DNA of 64,000 nucleotides from Antedon bifida (GCA_963402885.1 OY727100.1:9889395-9953394); one strand, 5' to 3'; positions 46,095-58,183 are shown, counted from the first letter of the stretch. Numbers and translations: made by a program. The notes: a model not told the origin generated them from the sequence alone.

Positions 46095-48699
46095 GAAAAG
46101 GTGAAAAGAATAATAAATTCTTTTTAGGATTAGAAAAAACTAAAGCAAAAAGAAAACACATTAACGCTGTATTAAAAAGAAATGGTAAATATACTTCGAA
46201 TAACGAAGAAATTTTGAAAGAAGAAGTTATATTCTATACAAACCTTTATTCTAATAAAGAGATACCTGCAGATAAAATGAATAAATACCTAAACAATACA
46301 TATCTTAAAATTTTATCTGATGAAGAAAAAGTAAAATGTGAAGGTCTTCTATCTGTAGATGAATGTACAAAAACAATTTTTAAAATGAAATTAAATAAAA
46401 GTCCAGGTATTGATGGCCTAAGTGTAGAATTTTATCGCACTTTTTGGAACCATTTAAAACATATCCTATGCGATTCTTTAAACTATAACTATAATAATGG
46501 TAAGTTATCTACAACACAAAAAAGAGGTATAATTAACCTTCTATATAAAAAGGGACAGAGAGAAAACTTAGAAAACTGGAGACCGATTACTCTTCTTAAT
46601 GTCGATTATAAAATATTAGCCCATGTATTAGCTAACAGATTACAAAATGTGATAGGATCTATAGTAAATGAAGATCAAAAAGGATATGTAAAAAAAAGGT
46701 TTGGAGGAGAAAATGTAAGACTAGTAAATGACATACTAGACTTTACAAGCTTAAACAATATGCCAGGTGCAATTGTATTTCTAGACTTTGCAAAAGCCTT
46801 TGACTCATTAGATAGAGTACTATTATTTAAGACTTTAAGTCATTTCGGTTTTGGTAATTCTTTTATCAAATGGATAAATGTAATTTATAAAGAAACAAAT
46901 TGTGTTATAGTAAATAACGGATGGCTCTCAGAAAGCTTTAATATGGAGTGCGGGGTGAGGCAAGGCTGCCCATTATCAGCGCTACTATTTATTTTGGTGA
47001 CAGAATTAATGGCCACAAATATAAGAAAAAATCCTAAATGTAAAGGAATTACATTACCAAACAGCAATAACGAAAATGACAACATTGTAAAGATTGCTCA
47101 ACTTGCAGACGATACAGTTATTTTTACGCAAGATGAAAGTAGTCTAAAATATTTTTTCGATGAAATTGATCTATTCTGTAAAGTGTCAGGATTAAAACTA
47201 AATAAAAATAAGACAAATGGTATGTGGATTGGTTTAAACAAAAATAATATGTCAAAACCATTCAATATGTATGGTCCAGTAAACCTGTACAATTTCTAGG
47301 AATACATGTAGGCTATGATAAACAATTATGTGAACACAGAAATTGGGAGAAAAAAGTTACCAACTTAGAAAATGTATTAAAATTATGGAAAAGACGTAAC
47401 CTAAGTTTTTTTGGTAAAATTACTATTATAAAAACACTAGCAATATCAAGGTTTATATATACTGCTAGTATTATTGAGGTACCTAAGGAAATAATTACAA
47501 AAATAGAAAAACTGTTATATGACTTCCTTTGGGGAAATAAAAAAGAAAAAATAAAACGAACAACATTAATTAGAAATGTGAAAGAAGGTGGTTTGAATAT
47601 GCCAGATCTCACTTCGGTGATAGAATCTCTCAAACTAACCTGGGTTAAGAGACTCTTAAGCCCAGATCCAGGTAAATGGAAATGCATTCCAAAGTTTTAC
47701 CTTCACCCTATTGAATATACAGTTAACATAACGCAGTTGAATTTAGAAGAGCATGCTAACTTAGGCAGTATGCCTTTATTTTATAGAAATATGATGAAGT
47801 CTGTTGTAAAATTAAATAATATCATACATGTAAAACCAAAAACTACTATGGAAATAAAAAAACCAACAATTATGGGAAAACAGACATATCATATTGAACA
47901 ACAAATCTATGTATTTTAAGGTATGGTTATCTTCTGGGTTTAAAACAATCGGAGATATTTACATGAATGATAGAGTACTTTCACCTTGTGAAATATTTCC
48001 TAAACTGTATAAAAGGCATAATGCCTTAATTGAATATATGCAATTGTTAAAAGCCATACCAAAAGAGTGGAAAGAAATGATTGAAAAGATAATACAAAAA
48101 AGGAAGACAATGGTATTCCTAGTCTACGACTTTATATGAAAAATAAAGGAACCGTCTTCTATAATCATTTTATTAATAGATGTTCAAATATACCAAATTC
48201 ACAAATGAAATGGGAAATAGAACTAGGTAAAGTAGACATTGATTGGAGTAATGTTTGGTACTATAAAGTTTATAGACTAAAACATATACCCAAAGTTGCT
48301 CAATTTAATTTTAAACTTCTGCATAGAATACTACCATGTCAAAAACGATTGAAAATTTGGAACTTAGCAGGTAATGATTTATGTGATAAATGTATAAACA
48401 AGGTTGAAACTGAAAAACACATGTTATATAAATGCAGTGTAATTCAATGGATATGGCTTAAATTTAAAAATGTCATAGCTAAGAGCTTTTCAAACGAAGA
48501 CCCAATAACTTGGTCTACAATTATTACTGGATCAAATAACATAATTGTAAATGAATTGATTTCATTATTTGTATTCTCTATATATAAGTTGCATATATTA
48601 ACAAAACCTGAAAAAAAAGGAAACAACTATGAAAAAAAGATCTGGAATCTTTTTATTACTGAAGTAAAGCATTTAATTGAAAATGAGTATAAGTGCTAA
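46095..48699 (+). pseudogene. Tx1/L1-like reverse transcriptase ORF with frameshifts
   Basis: The longest frame (to 47299) contains the reverse transcriptase core: NKSPGIDGLSVEFY, WRPITLLNVDYKILA, DQKGYVKKR, VFLDFAKAFDSLDR, ECGVRQGCPLSALLF, and the catalytic box LADDTVIF. The reading then moves to another frame near 47283 (PVQFLGIHVGYD), again near 47890, and again near 48100. The last segment has the C-terminal zinc-binding pattern C-x2-C...H-x3-Y-x-C (LCDKCINKVETEKHMLYKC) ending at 48699. Motif order and spacing fit the L1/Tx1 clade. The catalytic residues are intact but at least three frameshifts leave it non-functional as one protein. Confidence 0.85.
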
Positions 48700-49394
48700 T
48701 ATTTTAAAGCTCAATGTAAATGGGGAGATATAAAGGAAAATCTCCTTAAATTAATGAAATAAAAAAATGCTATTTGTATCTCTTAAATACATTGTATATA
48801 GGCCTAGTAAATATAATGCGTTTAAAATATGTCATCCGGGTATGAAGCGTCTCACATACACACAGAGCCAAAATATTACCTTGGACTTGCACTTTGTATG
48901 GACTCTAACCTTACGGTTCTCATTATATATATCATTCCATCCTATCCATTCTAAACACCCTTTTTTCAAGCTTTTGCATTCTTCGTTTTTCATCTCATCC
49001 ATTTTTGTCTTGGTGAAAAGGGAAGATACTTTATATTCTTCCCCTGAGTTTATAGCCTCTCTATACCCAGACACGGACACGAACAGAATAAAACAATAAT
49101 AATCACTTTTTCATAAGTACGTTTTTTTTAAATCAATTTTTATCGTCATTTTATTGCCATCGACATATTTTAACTAATTGTATTTTTAAAAATGTATATG
49201 AATGTAAATGTGGTTTCTTTTTAACATCAAAATAATCTTAGCCTATGTATATACTGTTTAAAAGAGATGTATTTTTTTAGCAATGTACCTTATAAATAAG
49301 AGAAATATATAAATGTGCATATATATATATTATTATATTTATAACTGTCAGAGAACTATAATAAAAGTGGGACGAACCCACACAAGACAAAAAA
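46095..49394 (+). mobile_element. 5'-truncated Tx1/L1-like LINE with 16-bp TSD
   Basis: Bounded by a 16-bp direct duplication AATGTTAAATTTCAAC at 46079-46094 and 49395-49410, and it ends in an A-rich tail (ACACAAGACAAAAAA). Copy A of the host unit shows the single, uninterrupted target at about 43963. The element starts inside the coding region (GEKNNKFFLGLEKTK), so the endonuclease part is missing, as in target-primed reverse transcription with early termination. The 3' UTR is about 700 bp. Confidence 0.88.
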
Positions 49395-49822
49395 AATGTT
49401 AAATTTCAACTATCCAGATGCGAAGTTTAGGTTGGGTTTAAAAAAAAAATTGACTTCATATATATATATGCTTCAATTTCGAAGATCTGCTTAAAACATA
49501 TTTATTTATTTATTTATTTATTCTGCCATAAAGTTTTATTCACAACATATTAGTAGGCCTACAATACAATTATCTTGCATGAAACGGATATTTAAAAATA
49601 CACTAACGGTAGAATTACAATCCTAATGTAAAAGATTAACAAAATAAAAATTGAACAGTGTTGTGTGTTGATCGCGAATGACTAACAATACCGTCTTTCC
49701 TACAGCACATGTGCACACTCATTTGCATAACAAACGCACGGCACACCAAACTACGATGAGATAAATTAATTCTCTTCTAAACACGTAACGGAGAGAATTA
49801 ATTCCCTTTTTTTTTACATTAA

Positions 49823-51455
49823 AGGGGGGTTCCGGGTTTAAAATGAATAGTAAAAAATGTAAAATATATTTGTTTGTCTCTTGAACGGTAAAAGTTTCAA
49901 TTTATATAAGCGCCCAGTGAAGCAGAACGAAGGCTGTGAAATGAGGCCAGATTACAAGTGCAGCTACGGCGATATGACACTGTGTTACAGAATAGGAAAT
50001 TCGTGAAATGGTCAATCTTCCGACGACTCGTTATCATTAACCATATCAATTACTTTTGTAAAATTATACTTATCTGATGTAATTTTAGTCGGTCTTCCCA
50101 TTTATGAATTCAATTTTCTATGAAAATTTATCAAAACAGTGAAAACTTAGATATGTTTGCACTTTACGTTTGCCGATTTTCGCACTGACTTAGGGAAAGC
50201 CTTCAAAATCAATGAAGCGTAACGTATACATTCCTGAGCGAGGAGAGCGAGACGACGATACACGTGCTCTCTTCCCCCATGCCTGGCATCGTCACGTGAT
50301 AAGCAGATACAGTATACAATACCAAACTGGTCGGGTCGAGTATACCCCGTCTATAATCACAACATGAACGATGTACAGTATTTGATTGAAGGTCGACTCG
50401 ACCTACCGGAATGGTATAGATAATATAGCTCGAATGAGAGAGTTGGAATATTTGTAAACATAAGTATTGCTAATTTTAACAAGTGTAGCCTATACTATAG
50501 TAAAAGGCCTGGTAGTATCAATTCGCATAGGGTCTACTACACTAGCTAGCTCAATTTTTAACTGGGCCGGATCGGCCAGGTCTCCTTCCTACTACCTGGT
50601 CTATTTGCTTGATGCAGTATCCGCTTTTTTGGAGAGTAAACTAGGCCTATTTTAGGCCTACTTAGACGATCGGGACACCATAGGCATACGTGCGGACGGC
50701 GATCGGACCTTGTTTTGCCTCAATATTTACAGCCGATTTTGTAGAACGTTTTAGGTTTAGATTGTTTAGGAGTTTGGTTGATAGGATGGGTTTGGATCCA
50801 CTGAGTTTTGTTATTTATGGGCCAATCGTTTAGTAGTACTAGTAGACTAGCTAGGCCCATGATGGGCCCCAATGTAAAACGTAGGGTAGCCATCGTGGCA
50901 TGGAATCCCTAGTCAGAATGGCTCTCACCCATGACAAAAAATTATTTAGGCTAGGCCTAGCCTAGTACTTGAAGCCGATAATACGATCTGTACTATTCGA
51001 GGTATAAAAATAGTATAACTGTATACAATCTATATATAATCTGTACTAAATTTTGTATTTCATTAAATGTCAAATAAATATATGCTACTACTGTTATTAT
51101 TACACCTTAGGCCTAGCTTAGAAAATCTACAAAAAATGTATTTCACAATGATCGGGTGGTTGTCGTTTGACAGGGGAGAGGGATGTAAATTAGTTGACAA
51201 ACACACTGTACATGACGTCGCGAGTTTGGAATCCACTGATGACGTGATTTTGTGAATATCTCATGAATATTAATGAGCTTCCCTAAGCTGCTAAAAAACA
51301 GACTTTCCATGAATTTACCCTAAAATGTATATGAAATTTAATTTTTTAAATTTCTCGTTATTACTTCTTCATTCTGACATGTCTATATTGTTATAATATT
51401 TTTTATTTAATAAATAAACGATATTTAAAAGCAATTTTAAACCCAGAATCCCCCT
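49823..51455. mobile_element. 1.6-kb TTAA-flanked TIR element inserted in copy B
   Basis: Ends AGGGGGGTTCCGGGTTTAAA and the complement of TTTAAACCCAGAATCCCCCT, flanked by TTAA (49819-49822, 51456-51459). Copy A shows the empty site ACATTAAAATTGAGGCCGC. No transposase ORF was found; the interior is unique sequence with a GC-rich stretch at 50200-50300 and several GGCCTAG-rich tracts. TTAA targeting suggests a piggyBac-like or related transposase. Confidence 0.85.
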
Positions 51456-51703
51456 TTAAAATAAATTGAGGGCGCTAAACATAAAATTTAAACCATCAAA
51501 GCAGTTTGCAAGAGCCAAAAAAAAAGATGGTAAATGTGCTCTCCCTGCCTCAGCACTAAGGCCCTGCCACAGCCTTTTGGGGTCGTTTCCACCACATCAC
51601 CAGATGCATTGATGTTGTCGCCTCATGATGTGTGGTGGAAAGGGGGACGTATGATCTGTGAACCCCAAACACAGTGGCTCGCATAGCCTTAACTCTATTC
51701 CAC

Positions 51704-51776
51704 CGACCAGCGTGGGAATCGAACCCACGACATACGTGTTGTTAACACGACGCTCAGACGACTGAGCTAACTGATC
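51704..51776 (-). other. tRNA-like module with complete cloverleaf (anticodon AAC), copy B
   Basis: Read on the minus strand, 73 nt fold as a cloverleaf. Acceptor GATCAGT/GCTGGTC pairs at all 7 positions (with wobbles), D stem GCTC/GAGC, anticodon arm TCGTG-TTAACAA-CACGT, and T arm GTGGG-TTCGATT-CCCAC. Box A and box B are canonical. The sequence is unlike typical metazoan tRNA-Val and is part of a repeat, so a tRNA-derived repeat head is more likely than a working tRNA gene. Confidence 0.6.
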
Positions 51777-51867
51777 ATTTTGGTTTTAGCAAGGTTAATA
51801 GGATATTTATGACGTAATGATCAATTACGTAATACACGTATAAATAGGCTATTATCAGCTTTTCAGT

Positions 51868-51936
51868 CATGTACTTGGTGACGTAACGGGTAATGCTCAG
51901 TTTTGAGTGCTATCGGCTGGGGTTCAAACCTCGACG
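51868..51936 (+). other. Second tRNA-like module, copy B
   Basis: Same box A-like GGTGACGTAACGGGTAA and box B-like GGGGTTCAAACCTCG as at 44836. It is divergent from the minus-strand module with about 90 bp between, and is followed by a T-rich run (51945-51970). Confidence 0.45.
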
Positions 51937-52039
51937 GATATATTGTTTTTTTTTAATATTGTTTTTTTTTAAATAGAGATATATGTGACACTGTATTGTC
52001 GAACATGTATGGTACCATACCGGTAGGTATTCAAATATG

Positions 52040-52440
52040 CTTAATACGAAAAGATATTAAAATTTAGTGACTTATTTCTATCTTATATCACTGTGCTCCA
52101 CTGGCTGCAAGTTGGGTCCACTTGAGCACAGTGTATTAACATACGAAAAGATATTAAAATTCCGTGAATTATTTCTATTTTATACCACTGTGCTCGTCTG
52201 GTGCCAAATAGGGTTCAAATTGAGCAATGTGTATTAAAATACGAAAAGATATTAAAATTCAGTGACTAATTATTTCTATTTTATATCACTGTGCCCCCCT
52301 GGCTCCAAATTGGGTCCACTTGTGCACAGTGTGTATTAACATACGGAAAGAAAATAAAATTAGTGACTTATTTCTATTTTATATCATCACTGTATGTGCT
52401 CCACTGGTGCTAAATTTGGTCCACTGAACCAGAGTTACCG
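52040..52440. repeat. Right subterminal repeat array of the composite element
   Basis: Four about 98-bp units of the same family as 45005-45445, the last one merging into the right TIR (TGTGCTCCACTGGTGCTAAA). Confidence 0.85.
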
Positions 52441-52536
52441 TGTAGTACTATTTCTATTTCGGAAGTAAATAAAGGCATATATGGCGCTCCGTAGAAGTAG
52501 AGAATGCTCGATCGCCGAAATGGCGCTCTGAATATA

Positions 52537-53432
52537 CCTCCTTCATGATGATGTCATAACATCCGATATGCTCAATTTGTATATGATTTCATATCTACAT
52601 TGCAGCAGCTTTCATAGTAAGTTCAATGTCACCTTTAATTCTGAAGTAATAATTATAATAATTCTCAAATATACGATAAAGGTGAAAATACACGACAAAC
52701 GTTATTCGCATGTTTTTGCGTGATAAAAATGATGGTTCAAGAGAAAGGATAATTGATTGAGCTAGCACATATTAAACACTAGCAGGTATGAAAATAATAA
52801 TAAAATGTTGTCCAGAATTGGGATCCTTGTTCGGATTGCATCCGAAATTGAGTGGTCCTTAGTATCTGTGGTTTTTTGGTAAAGATCTGGCAATAAGTTT
52901 TTGAGTAATCCTGCTAACAAACAGACATGATCGACTACATAACCTCCTTGGCGGGGAGAGGAAATGAACACTAGAAGGAAATGTTTGCAGGTATATATGT
53001 AGCATAATATCAAAAGAAATAATATTTTAGGTTAAGCATGTCACGTCTCGACACTGGTTGAAGCATCTGTTGTATATTGTATATATTTGAAATACTATTA
53101 CGGTATTCATTACACTTTCAAGTTATCAAAACAATCAAAGTTTTCTTTAAAAACGTACAATATGCTTTATAATGACAGACCTTCAACTGTGACCAATACT
53201 ATTCCGATTTCAATAAGTAGTATTGTTATCTAAAGAGTATAGAAATCAATTCATGCTTGTCATCTTTTAATAATTGACTAGTATGCGTATTAAAAATACC
53301 TGCATTAATTTAGAAATTCCTAATATAGACTGCAGTAACGTTTCTATAAAAATAGTAGACCTGGGCCTAAAAGTCTAAACTTATGACGTGAATCCACTAA
53401 GATTGAATTGTCAAACTGCAGACATTGTCAAT
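52537..53432. other. 5' flank of SLC17-like gene 1, intergenic
   Basis: Contains an RTE-like tail at about 52773-52970. It also contains a segment (about 53178-53432) with patchy similarity to the sequence before SLC17-like gene 2 (60186-60373), so the duplication included the promoter region. Confidence 0.55.
52773..52970 (+). repeat. RTE-like LINE/SINE tail, copy 1
   Basis: ACACTAGCAGGTATGAAA, GTCCAGAATTGGGATCC, TTGAGTAATCCTGCTAACAA and CCTCCTTGGCGGGGAG occur in the same order at 61387-61580. Confidence 0.55.
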
Positions 53433-56400
53433 ATGAAGCGTTATCTAGTAGCTGTAATGTGTTCCATGGCAAAGTTTTGTTTTTATTGTATGAGACTGAA
53501 TCTTAATATTGCCATAGTTGAAATGATTCAAACGAAAACATCGACTAAATGGGACAATTTAAATGGAACGGCGACAACAGAGACATCATCACAACAATTT
53601 GACACAGAGGTAAGCTACTGTTTTTGGTCGCGTGCAAACGCGACTCTACAGCTCACTATGTCGGTCGGTTGGTTGGTCGGTCGGTCGGTAAACACTAACT
53701 CAAATTTGACACGCCACTGCAGCCATGTATATGACTTTGTTCTTAACCACGTTATTTATTAAAATGCAAGCAAGAAAACAGGAACGTGTTAACTTCACTT
53801 GAATTTGGCAAAATGTTATAATGCATTCGTAAGCGAATTATCTTAACTTAGTGTGTTTGGAATAATTGGCATATGCAAGTTTCCTTGTACGATAACGTCC
53901 ACAACTTTCACAGAGTTCGTCTTCTTTTTCAACAGACCACATGCCTATCTTGATTGATTGTTTTGGTGAGGGTTCGCAAAAGCATGCATCTCGAGTTATC
54001 TTTATTCAATATGGACCAAAATCATTAAATATCATACCCTCTGCCACTGTAAAATTATTTTAATCAGTTCCTAAATATAAAAATGTTTTATTTGTCACTA
54101 GATAGCAACTTACGCTTGGAATGAAGAAACACGTCAAATGATACTTAGTGGTTTTTATTATGGCTACACTGTAACAGCATTCCCAGGAGGTTGGTTGGCT
54201 TGCAGAGTTGGCGGGAAACCAATAATTGTTTGTGCACTTATTTTGTCGAGTATTCTTACAGCACTAATACCTTGGTCAGCGGGGATTAGCAGTGATTTTC
54301 TTATAGTTCTACGTGTACTAGACGGCATAGCACAGGTCAGTGAATAATATTAAAGCATATTATTATTAGACTTTCTAGTTTATTTCATAAGATCACTACC
54401 TGTTATACAACTACTAAACACAGTTTGTGATAACCTCTTCATGGGTTATAATTTAACGATTAACGATTAAATTTATGAATTGCTGCAGTAAAAAATAACG
54501 ATCCTGTATTAACAATAGTGAAATTGAAGGCAGTTTATTTGTTGACTTACGTCGACTTTTTGGTTTTGTTTATTGCATTTTATAGGTTTGTGCGTATTTG
54601 TTTTTCTTTTTTATTTGAGTTGAGTGCCACTGTTACAAATAATTATTTTGTTTTATGTAGAGTCTACGTGGTATCTCACGAAATAGACTACCGAGACCAC
54701 TTTTGGTTTGTGTACCGTAGTTTATTTCCATTTACATCGTCATGAATCTCAAAAATACATTCTTGCAATTATTTATACTTTCTTTTCGTAGATTACACAA
54801 TGAATGCATTTATAAAAAATATCAAACAAAATGGTTAGGCCTATACTTGCATCGAATGTCTTTTCTTATCAGGGCCTAAACAATGGAGCAATAGTGGCTA
54901 TACTGGGAAAATGGACTGTTCCACATGAACGAAGTATCCTAGTATCCATTGCTTTATTTGGTAAGCTGGTTATAACAATGATTAAATTCTTTTCTTCGTG
55001 CATACGGTCAAACTCTGGAGAAAATTAAGACCATTGTGTGTCTAGAAAATACGTTTAAAGTTATTTAAACTTCAGACCAGTACTACTCGTTTAGATAACT
55101 GGAACTCCTACTTGAAAACTTATCATAGTAATATATCCTGATACCTGTTGCTAACTAAAGTTCTTGATTCTATACTTAATACACACCAAACTCGTTTAAA
55201 TGTTGTTTTACAGGTTTTACATTTTCTCAAGTTATCTGTAATCCTCTGTCTGCTTGGATTTGTTCTGCTTACACATTGGGTGGATGGCCGTTATCATTTT
55301 ATACATACAGTAACTTGGATATTTTTATGTATATCATTGTGTTGTGAGGAAGCTTGTGATGTCTAGATGCATAGATAATTATCACGTTATGTGAGTGAGG
55401 GATATATATGACCTCATCATCTAATCATCTATCCTAAATGATACAAACATGACGGTACCTACACTTTCATCATCTGACCATTCTTATTGAAATGATGTAG
55501 CTTGCCATATAATTATTAATAATATACAGACTGATAATATATTCTGATCAGCATATTATTTTAATCTGACCTGTCTTGACTTTTAACGACTTAATTTAAT
55601 TCAAATTAGGTATCCTTTCAATTGTTACTGCAACAGTATGGGTTCTCCTAATTTACGAAACTCCTGATGAAGATCCATATATATCGAGTAAAGAAATCGA
55701 ATACATAAAGAGTTTTGACACTGAAAAAGAAAAGAAAAATAAGGTATATAATAATAATAATATATTCATATACAATATATGCCTTATTTTATAATAAATA
55801 ATGCTATTAATAATGCTATACTGCTGCTGCTGTAATACTACTGCTGCTACTGCTATTGCCGCTTCTACCTCTGCTGCTGACTGATACTACTGCTGCCTTC
55901 TACTTCTACTATTACTAACCCCATTGCTGCTGCTACTACCTCTGCTGCTGACTGATACTACTGCTGCATTCTACTGCTACTATTACTACCACCCCATTGC
56001 TGCTACTACTACCACTGCTGCTACTACAGACATCAGAGTGGAGTTGTGGCTTGGTGGTTATGATGGTTGACTACCACTCCAGGGGTTCTGGGTTCAAGTC
56101 CCGTCACATGTCAGGATTTTTTCTAAGGAATTGCTCAATAAATATGTTAAAAAAAACTAATGCTATTATTGCTTCTACTCGATCCATTGCTTCTGCTACT
56201 ACTCCATTACTGCTACTATTGTTGTTAATACTTCTCCTGTTACTGAGCCACTGCTGCTACTAATGCTACTATTGTTTCTATTCCATTGGGTATGCTGCTA
56301 CCACTGCTACTGCTGATGTTGTAGCTGCTGCTGATAATCCTACTACTCCATGCTGCTAGTCTGCTGGTATAACTGTTACTACTACTGCCACCACTACTAT

Positions 56401-58023
56401 TATTAACATTCTGAAGATTTTAAAAATAAATTAAAACCTTGAATCATGTTTTTTTTTTTAAAAGAGCATATCGATTCCATGGTTGAGTATAGTTCAATCG
56501 TCGGCGGTTTGGGCGGTAGTCACTGTTTACGTTGTCGACAATTTCGGTTTCTATTTCATTATTACGGAAGCACCGACGTTTATTACGGAAATCTTGGGAT
56601 TTGATTTAGAAGCGGTAAGTCAAAAAATATATTACATAAAACATTAGCATAAAATGAGTCGCTGTACCAATAATAGTTCTTGTCTTCATTAAGACAGGGT
56701 GTACGTTATAACTTATTATGACTTTTTGTTGTTCAGACCGGCTGGATTTCGTCAAGCCTTGGTATTGTGAGTTGTTGCTTCGTCCTACTTTCTGGCGCAT
56801 GTGCAGACGTCTTTATTCGTCGTGAGTACTTGACTATTTTGCAAACAAGGAAGCTGTTTACATTTTTGGGTAAGATTTAATACACTTTATAAACAATTTG
56901 ACAGTACTTCCATTTCCATGAATGCAATGATAGTACTGCAAGTAGTGGATAGTTGGTGAAAAATATGATTGCCTTCCATCTCAAGGTCTAGAGGTAAATC
57001 CATTCGAGAGCCAGATTTTTAACTTACGACTCATTTTACTCCTGGACTACTCTCTAATTTATAAGCAGGATAGTTATAGTTTTTCCATCCTATAAAGCAA
57101 GTTGCTTGCTGTTGGATTGAAAGAGAAACACAGCAAAAAACAAGAACAATCTTTAATGATAATCACTTGCTAATAATATATTATTTCTTTTTTAGGTATT
57201 GGTTTACCTTCCTTTTTACTTATTTGTATGGACTTTTTCAAACAGAGTGCAATATCATGTCTGATCTTGCTGATGCTGGCATTTGGTATATTCGGATGTA
57301 CTAATGCGAGTATCACTCCAAACGTATTGGATATATCGAAGCATTATTCAGGGGTGCTTGTAGGAGTTATGACAACTTTAGCAAGTTGTTCTGGAATTGT
57401 TGGTCCAGCAATTATCGGTGAATTAACAAAAGACACAGTAAGTATTATTTTAGTTGTGTCATTTTTAATGCGTTTAGAAGATAACAATGGGATAGAGATT
57501 AGTTTTCTTTAGTACCTAATACCATGTATTTCTGACAACTCTTTGTGTTTTTTGTCTTCATCAGATAATTTCAACATGACATGCATGATAAAACATACTT
57601 TTTCTATCCCATGTCTGTATTTCATCGATTCTTTCCGACCAATATGATGATAATTGTTCCTTTAGATTACATCTAATGTTATTCTAGTTAAATTTAGACG
57701 GCTTCCTCCTAGGCCCCTATGGTGATTCTTCCATTAACAGTTTATACATATTATATAATATGGGCATATATTCATCAACTGCATAATTACAATGGTTAAA
57801 TATTATTTTTCAGAACACATTTGAACAATGGTCTTTGATGTTTAAGATAGTTAGTGGAGTCATGTTATTTGGACTGACGATATTTTTAATTTTTGCGAAA
57901 GCAGAGGAGCAGTTTCCTCTCAACCAACATTTTTCCAAACAAGAAATGAAGTCTTATAGAACTATGAAAAGTACTTCAGACGAAGTACAGAATGAAGTGC
58001 AACATAGCGCCACCAGAAAGTGA
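53433..58023 (+). CDS. SLC17-family (sialin-like) MFS anion transporter, gene 1, complete
   Basis: Nine exons: 53433-53609, 54102-54335, 54873-54960, 55214-55309, 55610-55743, 56465-56614, 56737-56869, 57196-57437 and 57814-58023, giving 487 aa (family about 450-590). The N-terminus MKRYLVAVMCSMAKFCFY with RLNLNIAIVEM is the SLC17 first membrane segment. It is followed by NEETRQMILSGFYYGYTVTAF and PGGWLACRVGGKP, RVLDGIAQGLNNGAIVAILG, ICNPLSAWICSAYTLGGWP, IPWLSIVQSSAVWAVV, and SGIVGPAIIGELT. Such proteins carry organic anions (sialic acid, glutamate, urate, nucleotides) across plasma, lysosomal or vesicular membranes; the substrate cannot be read from sequence. A GTG upstream in frame (53388) was rejected as start because the paralogue conserves this ATG. 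Intron 5 has CTG/CTA repeats and a SINE. Confidence 0.88.
53636..53690. repeat. GGTCGGTT microsatellite in SLC17 gene 1 intron 1
   Basis: TCGGTCGGTTGGTTGGTCGG and following GGTC units, preceded by CGCGTGCAAACGCGACTCTA. Confidence 0.6.
55815..56400. repeat. CTG/CTA trinucleotide-rich region in SLC17 gene 1 intron 5
   Basis: Interrupted TGCTGCTACTAC / CTACTGCTG tracts over nearly 600 bp, including two copies of CTCTGCTGCTGACTGATACT. It is broken by a tRNA-derived SINE at about 56036-56150. Confidence 0.8.
56036..56150 (+). repeat. tRNA-derived SINE in SLC17 gene 1 intron 5
   Basis: TGGCTTGGTGGTTATGATGG (box A) and GGGTTCAAGTCCC (box B) are spaced as in tRNA genes. The sequence then passes into an A-rich tail (AATATGTTAAAAAAAACTAA). 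Confidence 0.65.
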
Positions 58024-58183
58024 TGTAAGATGAACGAACGTCAATAAAAAGAACCTAGGCGCTTTGACGTCCATGTAGTGTTTTAAATTGTAGACGTAGA
58101 TTAAAACAATTAAGCAAGAGAAAAAACAAATGAGGAAAACAATTATTTGGATGGGGTTTCCTACTTTAATATTTTAAAGATGT

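Larger units (their letters stand above)
45460..52420. repeat. Duplicated unit, copy B (interrupted by two insertions)
   Basis: Without the LINE (46095-49410) and the TTAA element (49823-51459), copy B is about 2.0 kb and collinear with copy A. The last 650 bp (51710-52360 versus 44690-45430) look nearly identical apart from one lost subterminal unit; the proximal part is more diverged. Confidence 0.75.
41952..52532. mobile_element. 10.6-kb composite TIR transposon block with subterminal repeat arrays and internal tandem duplication
   Basis: The left terminus TTCAGAGCG... and the right terminus (complement ending CGCTCTGAA at 52532) share GAGCATTCTCTACTTCT, ACGGAGCGCCAT, ATGCCTTTATT and GAAATAGTACTAC in inverted order over about 110 bp. 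TATA flanks both ends (41948-41951 and 52533-52536) and may be the TSD. Inside each end are arrays of about 100-bp subterminal repeats in opposite orientation. The core is a tandem duplication of a 2-kb unit (43430-45445 and 45460-52420), the second copy enlarged by a LINE and a TTAA element. No transposase ORF is visible, so the block is non-autonomous or its gene has been lost. The superfamily is not assigned. Confidence 0.7.

Noticed and set aside
48767..49099. 110-codon plus-strand frame after the LINE coding region, and its antisense frame
   Set aside because: It is within the LINE 3' region before the A-rich tail and shows no recognisable protein motif.
49999..51255. Short open frames inside the TTAA element as a possible transposase
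   Set aside because: All are 62 codons or fewer, with no DDE-type motifs and no similarity to known transposases that I can recognise.
51704..51776. Functional tRNA-Val(AAC) gene
   Set aside because: The cloverleaf is good, but the sequence is unlike metazoan tRNA-Val, it is repeated in copy A with a T-arm deletion, and it belongs to a transposon core. It is kept only as a tRNA-like module.
53388..53432. Upstream in-frame GTG as the start of SLC17 gene 1
   Set aside because: The ATG at 53433 is conserved in the tandem paralogue (60374) and begins the family's N-terminus; the extension is not conserved.
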